Shown here in pieces: positions 57,704 through 62,460 of a stretch of DNA of 62,460 nucleotides. The translations under genes were made by a program, and so were the position numbers. Numbering within the stretch: the first letter of the stretch is position 1; each line of letters opens with the position of its first letter. The stretch is from NCBI GenBank assembly GCA_037447655.1, contig JBBHKE010001774.1, forward strand, positions 64,001 through 126,460, written 5' to 3'. Source of the DNA: Zygnema cylindricum (Eukaryota; Streptophyta; Zygnematophyceae; Zygnematales; Zygnemataceae). The notes beneath the pieces were generated by a model. That model ran no database searches. It worked only from the letters and a program-made list of their open reading frames with translations, and had not been told where the DNA came from.

Positions 57704-59709
57704 TTATACAGCATTATCACCAGATGGAGGAGGAGGTATTCTCGTTGGAGACGTGACACGTTCTGGAGCCATTCCAGCATCGGCCACAGGCTCTATTTGA
57801 ATAAAAGAAAGCTCCAAATTCCCACTCTGTTTAAGACTAAGTATCGATCCCACGAGCAACCAGAGAGAGAGAGTGATAGTCCAATATAGGTTCATGCCCT
57901 GAAAAGAATAAAACAAAAAAGTAACGTTTAGTAAATACACTGACACATTTTAGCCCAAAAATTTAACCCAGAATTTTCACTACATTGTAACTACAAGTTT
58001 AGCCCACAAGTTCAATCACTATCTTAACCACAGTTTTAACCTCTGACCACAATTTTAACTCACATTTCCACTAAAATTCGTCTGAGTGCTCAGTCAGCAA
58101 ATTTAGTACAAAATCACACTATACTAGAATGTTCTTCACTGAAAGTGGAAAAAAATAAAAAATCTCTGAAATGATCAAGGCAAAATAGCTATCAAAATAT
58201 GCCTCACATGCAGAGAAATTGTGATTTACGGGGCCTCACCATAACATGGTCTTAACAGGTATCTTTATGAGTTTGTACAAGTCTTATGCGTCAAAATGGG
58301 TAGTTTTTATAAATAGTCTTATGGATCTACCTGAAATGCTTAATGGGTAGTTTAAAATGGGTAATTTTATCGATTCTTATGAGTCTTATGGGTCTATCTA
58401 AAATGCTTAACGGATGCTTTACCTGAATCACTTTGTAAGCAATAAGGTATCCTGCGAGAATCCCTGCGAGATGTCCAAGAAAGGACGCTTGTGGGACAAT
58501 TAGGGAAGTTATTATGAGCGACTCAAATGGTGCCAGGTGGACTGGGAGAGGAATCATCCCAAAAATGTGTAGTTTTCCGACGGGTTGTTTTACAGCTAAA
58601 ATAGTCATCCAACCAAAAATAACGGCTGAATAACCGATAGCCGTAACTCGTTTGTAGTGTTCGAGTCTGCAAAAAAAATAGAAGGAAGAAATTTGGTAAA
58701 CGCCAAAATTTGAACTACAATTCGACCATACGACTAGATTTTAGACAAAGTTCCAAGGAGACAAGTTCTTGCTTACGGAAAAAGGCGACTTCACCGTCCT
58801 TCAATTCCCACAATACTTCTGGCAATTACCAATACCAACAAAAAAACCTCAAACTTGACACAAACACAAAAAAGCATAAAGACCCCTCCCAAAAAATCAA
58901 CTTCTTTCCCACCTGAACGAGAATATCAACACGTGGTACATCGCAAGCATAAGTAATCCGGACGATATTATGAGCACAACAGTATACTCTAAATAATAAA
59001 TAGATCCCATATGTTCGTCCTCGAGCTCCTCCACTACTCCCAAACTCCATAGAGCACTCATATTGAGAAGCAAATGGAGAGGGCTCACATGAGCCATGGC
59101 CGCCGTCAAAATTCGCCAGTGTTGACCTTGCCCCATGGCCGCCTCGTAACTGAGACCGATGTCTCCATAAGTGACGCCTTTCTTCTGCAGAAGGACAGGT
59201 GGCACTGCAGGACATGAACGCCAGGCAGGGCGCCAAGGAGCACAAGGCCATCATGAGCCCCCAGGTGTGTGACACGTGGCAAGCAATGGTGCGTGATGTG
59301 CGGTGTGGATGCGATAAGTGGGCGTCATGACGGTGTGTGACAAGTGGCAAAGAGCATGGTGTATGGTGCGTGTGACATGTGGCATATAATGGTGTGTGTG
59401 TGTGTGTGTGGTGACACGTGGCAAGGATATGGTGTGTATGTGACAAAGTGCAAGTAATGATGGTGTGTGACACGTGGCTCTAAGGGAGGGAATTTTTTTT
59501 GAAGAAGTAAGGCAGCTAAAAATAGTTTTGGAAAAGTAAAACAAAAAAGGCTCAAGATTAATAAAATCGACTTGAATCGAATCAAATCAAATCAAATCAA
59601 ATCAAATCGAATAACATACTTGAATGTAGAGCCAAATACCGCAGCAGGCGGTAATGAGAAAACTTGTCAAAGGCTTCTCCATCGCCTCCCACAGTAGAGG
59701 CTTCCCCAT
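57704..59709 (-). CDS. Rhomboid-like intramembrane protease, RBL13 type
   Basis: Exons in order: 59709-59620, 59184-58913, 58666-58423, 57898-57704; 801 nt, 266 residues plus TAA, all GT-AG, phases 0, 2, 0. Rhomboids are polytopic membrane serine proteases. Seen: [20 protein letters not shown] with membrane segment 1; [20 protein letters not shown] and [18 protein letters not shown]; segment [20 protein letters not shown]; the serine region [38 protein letters not shown] with the histidine of GHLAG; a last segment [19 protein letters not shown] and a Pro-rich tail. About six or seven membrane helices. Closest by recall to Arabidopsis RBL13 (At3g59520). The serine motif is GYSAV rather than the classical GxSG, so activity is uncertain. 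The first intron holds a minisatellite. Confidence 0.93.
59255..59475 (-). repeat. Degenerate minisatellite in the rhomboid intron
   Basis: Four to five copies of a unit of about 45-55 bp containing gtgtgacacgtggcaa and atggtgtgt, with a (TG)n run near 59393-59412. Confidence 0.7.
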
Positions 59710-60064
59710 GGCCGAAAAGTACAACAACTAAGGTACAAGAAAAAAAGTACAAGAAAAAGTACACGACAAATTTACAAGAAAGAAAAATGTAAAAGGAAAA
59801 AACAGTCGCGCTAGACAAATACTGCTGTAATGTACTGTCCGCACATGAGAATGTATGACAAGGAGGGAACCTCAACAGGATGAGGAATGGAGGGAATGGA
59901 AAATGGCGTGGGGGAAAACCCTAAGGGAGGACTTGAATGAAAACAAGTGTGGAAATTTTCTCAGAAGTTTCTTGTTAACCGCTACCAATTAAAAAGTGCG
60001 GAAATTCCGTGCGGAGTCCACATATAGTGGGAAAAAATTGCGGTTTCGTGCGAACAGAACTCTA

Positions 60065-60277
60065 CACCGCCAATCGTTATTAGCGTTGTGTACGCTAATT
60101 CCGTCCCGCTTTTTTTTTTTATTCTCAAATAGAATTATCCACACTATTTTAAAAAACCCTAATTCTCAATTAGAATAGACGATTTCTTCGAAAATTTCCA
60201 AATTCCCAATTAGCGTAAACCACGCTAATTATTCGTATTCGCTAAAAAAACCTACACGCTAATAACGATTGGCGGTG
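60065..60277. mobile_element. TA-flanked MITE, best-preserved copy (213 bp)
   Basis: Perfect 22-bp inverted ends starting CACCGCCAATCGTTATTAGC, with TA on both sides. The interior has mirrored aattctcaattaga segments. This copy defines the family also seen at 2899, 50009 and 52434. Confidence 0.8.
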
Positions 60278-60459
60278 TACTGTAGCACCTATTGCCGTAC
60301 GGTATTGCAAAGTACAGTGGTGTACGGTGGTAGGGGCTCATCTTCGCAGAGTATCCACTATCCAGAGTTCGCACCAAATATTCGCACTTTTGATTCATGA
60401 CCGCTAATAATTAATGACTACATTTTTATGCTCAATTAGTTTTAATTAATACTACTGTA

Positions 60460-60660
60460 GTGTTGGGTATCGGATAAATTCATATCGCGATAATTTCGAT
60501 ATTCTCGATAAAAAACCCTTAAATAAATATCGATCGAGCAGATACATCGATATATCGTACCGGGACCAACATAAATCATCGCGATATATATCGCAAAAAA
60601 TGGATGTTCGTACAATTTAGTACGAAAATCGTACGAAAAAACATACATATAGAAAGATAT
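60460..60660. mobile_element. Truncated copy of the hAT-like cgatata family
   Basis: Starts tagtgttgggtatcgg and follows the 50620 element (atcgatcgagcag, accgggaccaacataaat) with small indels; the right end is missing. Confidence 0.65.
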
Positions 60661-62460
60661 GATTCTCAAATAGCAGATGCTGCGATTTAAAATCTGACAC
60701 GTGCGCACGAAAAAGAGCTGATTAAAAATGGACAGCGACAATTTTTGCGTCTGCTATAGCACCGTACCTGCCAAGAATTCTGCCCGGACTTCCCGGGAAG
60801 GTACAGTACAGTGTTCGTACACTCTGAAAGCTAATCGCAGCAGATAAATCGCGCGGTTGTTTTGACGACAAGGGTTTCTTCCCCTAGTTGTTCAAATCGC
60901 CCGAATTTATCATTTTTTCCAGTTTCTACGTATTGCACGTGACTTTTGAAAAAATCGCAGTAAAACGCGATGTACTTTCTGTCCGGTATTTTAAACGGCC
61001 AATTTACGGTAACTGTATGGTGATTTACGGTAACTGTATCGTTTCTCACGTAAATGTAGAAATTTGACGAAAAGATACGTTGCACTTAGGGAATTGATAA
61101 TGACAGTGACTGTTTTGGTTGCGGACAGTCACTTACGTCATTTTGTCAGAAAACGTACGTTTGAAGTACACACAGGTACAAATAAAGCACCGTTGAGTAC
61201 AAATTTGACGGTCAATCGGTTGAACAACTTTGAGTTTGAAAATATTTTTCAACCGCTTAAAATTATGCCGCGCTTGCGAACGTCGACCGTCATAATAAAT
61301 TTAGCAATTCACACGGCCGGCGAACGTTTACGGTAACAAAACTGCGGCAACCACATGTAAATAAAAGTGTTACAGACAGTCACTTTTTGTCGTTATGTGA
61401 GCTCCACGGTGAGAGAACTTAGACGATTAAATTTCAGTTTTGCGGCTAAGCGTTACATTGAACTTAGACGCATAGAGAAACGAAACAATTTTAAACTGAA
61501 GTACTATAAGTTTCGTACAGAAATACTATAACGCACGAAACGAAATAAACTGTTATAATAAAACCATAGTTGTTTACGGCGATTAGTGCGAACGTACCGT
61601 ACGTGACGAATTATACGTAACAAACGCATTGAACCTTTTGATCAAATCGCAAAAAATCGTTAATGAATTTCCTTCCGTACTATTCCGTACATAAAAAAAC
61701 AAAAAACGATTACATATAACGCAGTTTACAAGTTTTTCCTGGTAAATGAGCGGTAAAACAATAAACTCTTTAGATGTTTATCACACTCTTTTCTTGCATC
61801 GGAATTTTTTCACCAACTGGTAGTCCAAACGATCACCGTATTTTACGCTACGCATTTGATGTACCCGGGTTCGAACGCCACGAAGGTAAAATTTTATGAA
61901 ATTTCGTCTGTCCGAGCCTATCTGACAGACAAACACGGCCGCCTTCTTTCTCATTACTCCAAAAAAATAAAATACAGACCAAGAACAAATGACATTTTTC
62001 ACATTCAACAATTTGCACGACATAGAAATTTGCACGATTTCTGGGCATGATTGCTTTTGTCGAAGTCTGGAGGCGAGGATAGTAAAAAGCTTGGGAGGGA
62101 GGAGGGTAGGATATGGGGAAGCAGCTTCTTCGCAGTTTCGTTTTCAATGTTCGATGGCGTCTTCTTTAAAATAAAAATGAAGAAGACGCCCGTACAAATT
62201 TCAAACTGAACGCGCGAAATTATTGCGACGTACAACGTCTCTTTTCGAAAATGTCCGTACATTTTCGATTATATAACGTACAACTTCCGTGGTATACCTG
62301 TTCAGTTCACTGAACACAGTTCACTGAACAGAAAGTACCAATAAGTACGACGCATATTTCCCGTTTTATTCCGTACATATCCGTAAAAACATGTGCAGTT
62401 ACAGTAATTTGTTTACATGTTCCCGTAAATTTCCAGCTTCAGTTTACAGTAGACGTTTTT
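60661..62460. other. Intergenic, no gene recognised
   Basis: Rich in gtacg, tacggtaa and acgaaac words, probably decayed mobile DNA. No exon could be recognised on either strand. A small repeat of ttcagttcactgaaca lies at 62300-62332. Confidence 0.4.

Overview
This is nuclear DNA of an intron-rich eukaryote. The recognisable proteins look most like green-lineage (streptophyte plant) versions: an RPN2 with the plant-type [14 protein letters not shown] stretch, an ASCC3/DExH14-type helicase, an RBL13-type rhomboid, a plant-type class II ketose-bisphosphate aldolase and a plant-type metallophosphoesterase. AT-rich spacers full of transposons, many CT/GA microsatellites and an interstitial TTAGGG array suggest a streptophyte alga with a repeat-rich genome, but the species cannot be named from this window.

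Layout. 0.9-1.4 kb (+): last two exons of a class II aldolase. 1.4-4.1 kb: two tandem copies of an A-tailed repeat and a TA-flanked MITE. 13.25-4.19 kb (-): complete 14-coding-exon gene for proteasome subunit RPN2. 13.7-21.7 kb: about 8 kb of nested inverted-repeat elements and dispersed LTR-like repeats. 21.8-40.0 kb (+): at least 23 exons of an ASCC3-type helicase covering the first helicase cassette and first Sec63 unit; it stops before the second cassette. 40.2-45.2 kb: copia retrotransposon on the minus strand with both LTRs. 45.2-46.4 kb: 3' piece of a second, plus-strand copia. 46.4-46.85 kb: AT microsatellite. 49.34-47.14 kb (-): four exons of a calcineurin-like metallophosphoesterase, without its 3' end. 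49.4-52.4 kb: telomere-like repeats and four small DNA transposons. 52.5-53.0 kb (+): single-exon DUF1764 gene. 59.7-57.7 kb (-): complete 4-exon rhomboid-like gene. 59.9-62.5 kb: further MITE-type DNA without genes.

The most notable point is the copia cluster at 40.2-46.4 kb. It lies between two convergent genes that both lose their 3' exons there. One deletion between convergent neighbours, or an assembly joint, would explain both. A second theme is introns made of decayed tandem repeats, several of which run up to, or include, the exon edge and the 3' splice site. The genes themselves do not form a common pathway; they are unrelated housekeeping genes separated by mobile DNA.
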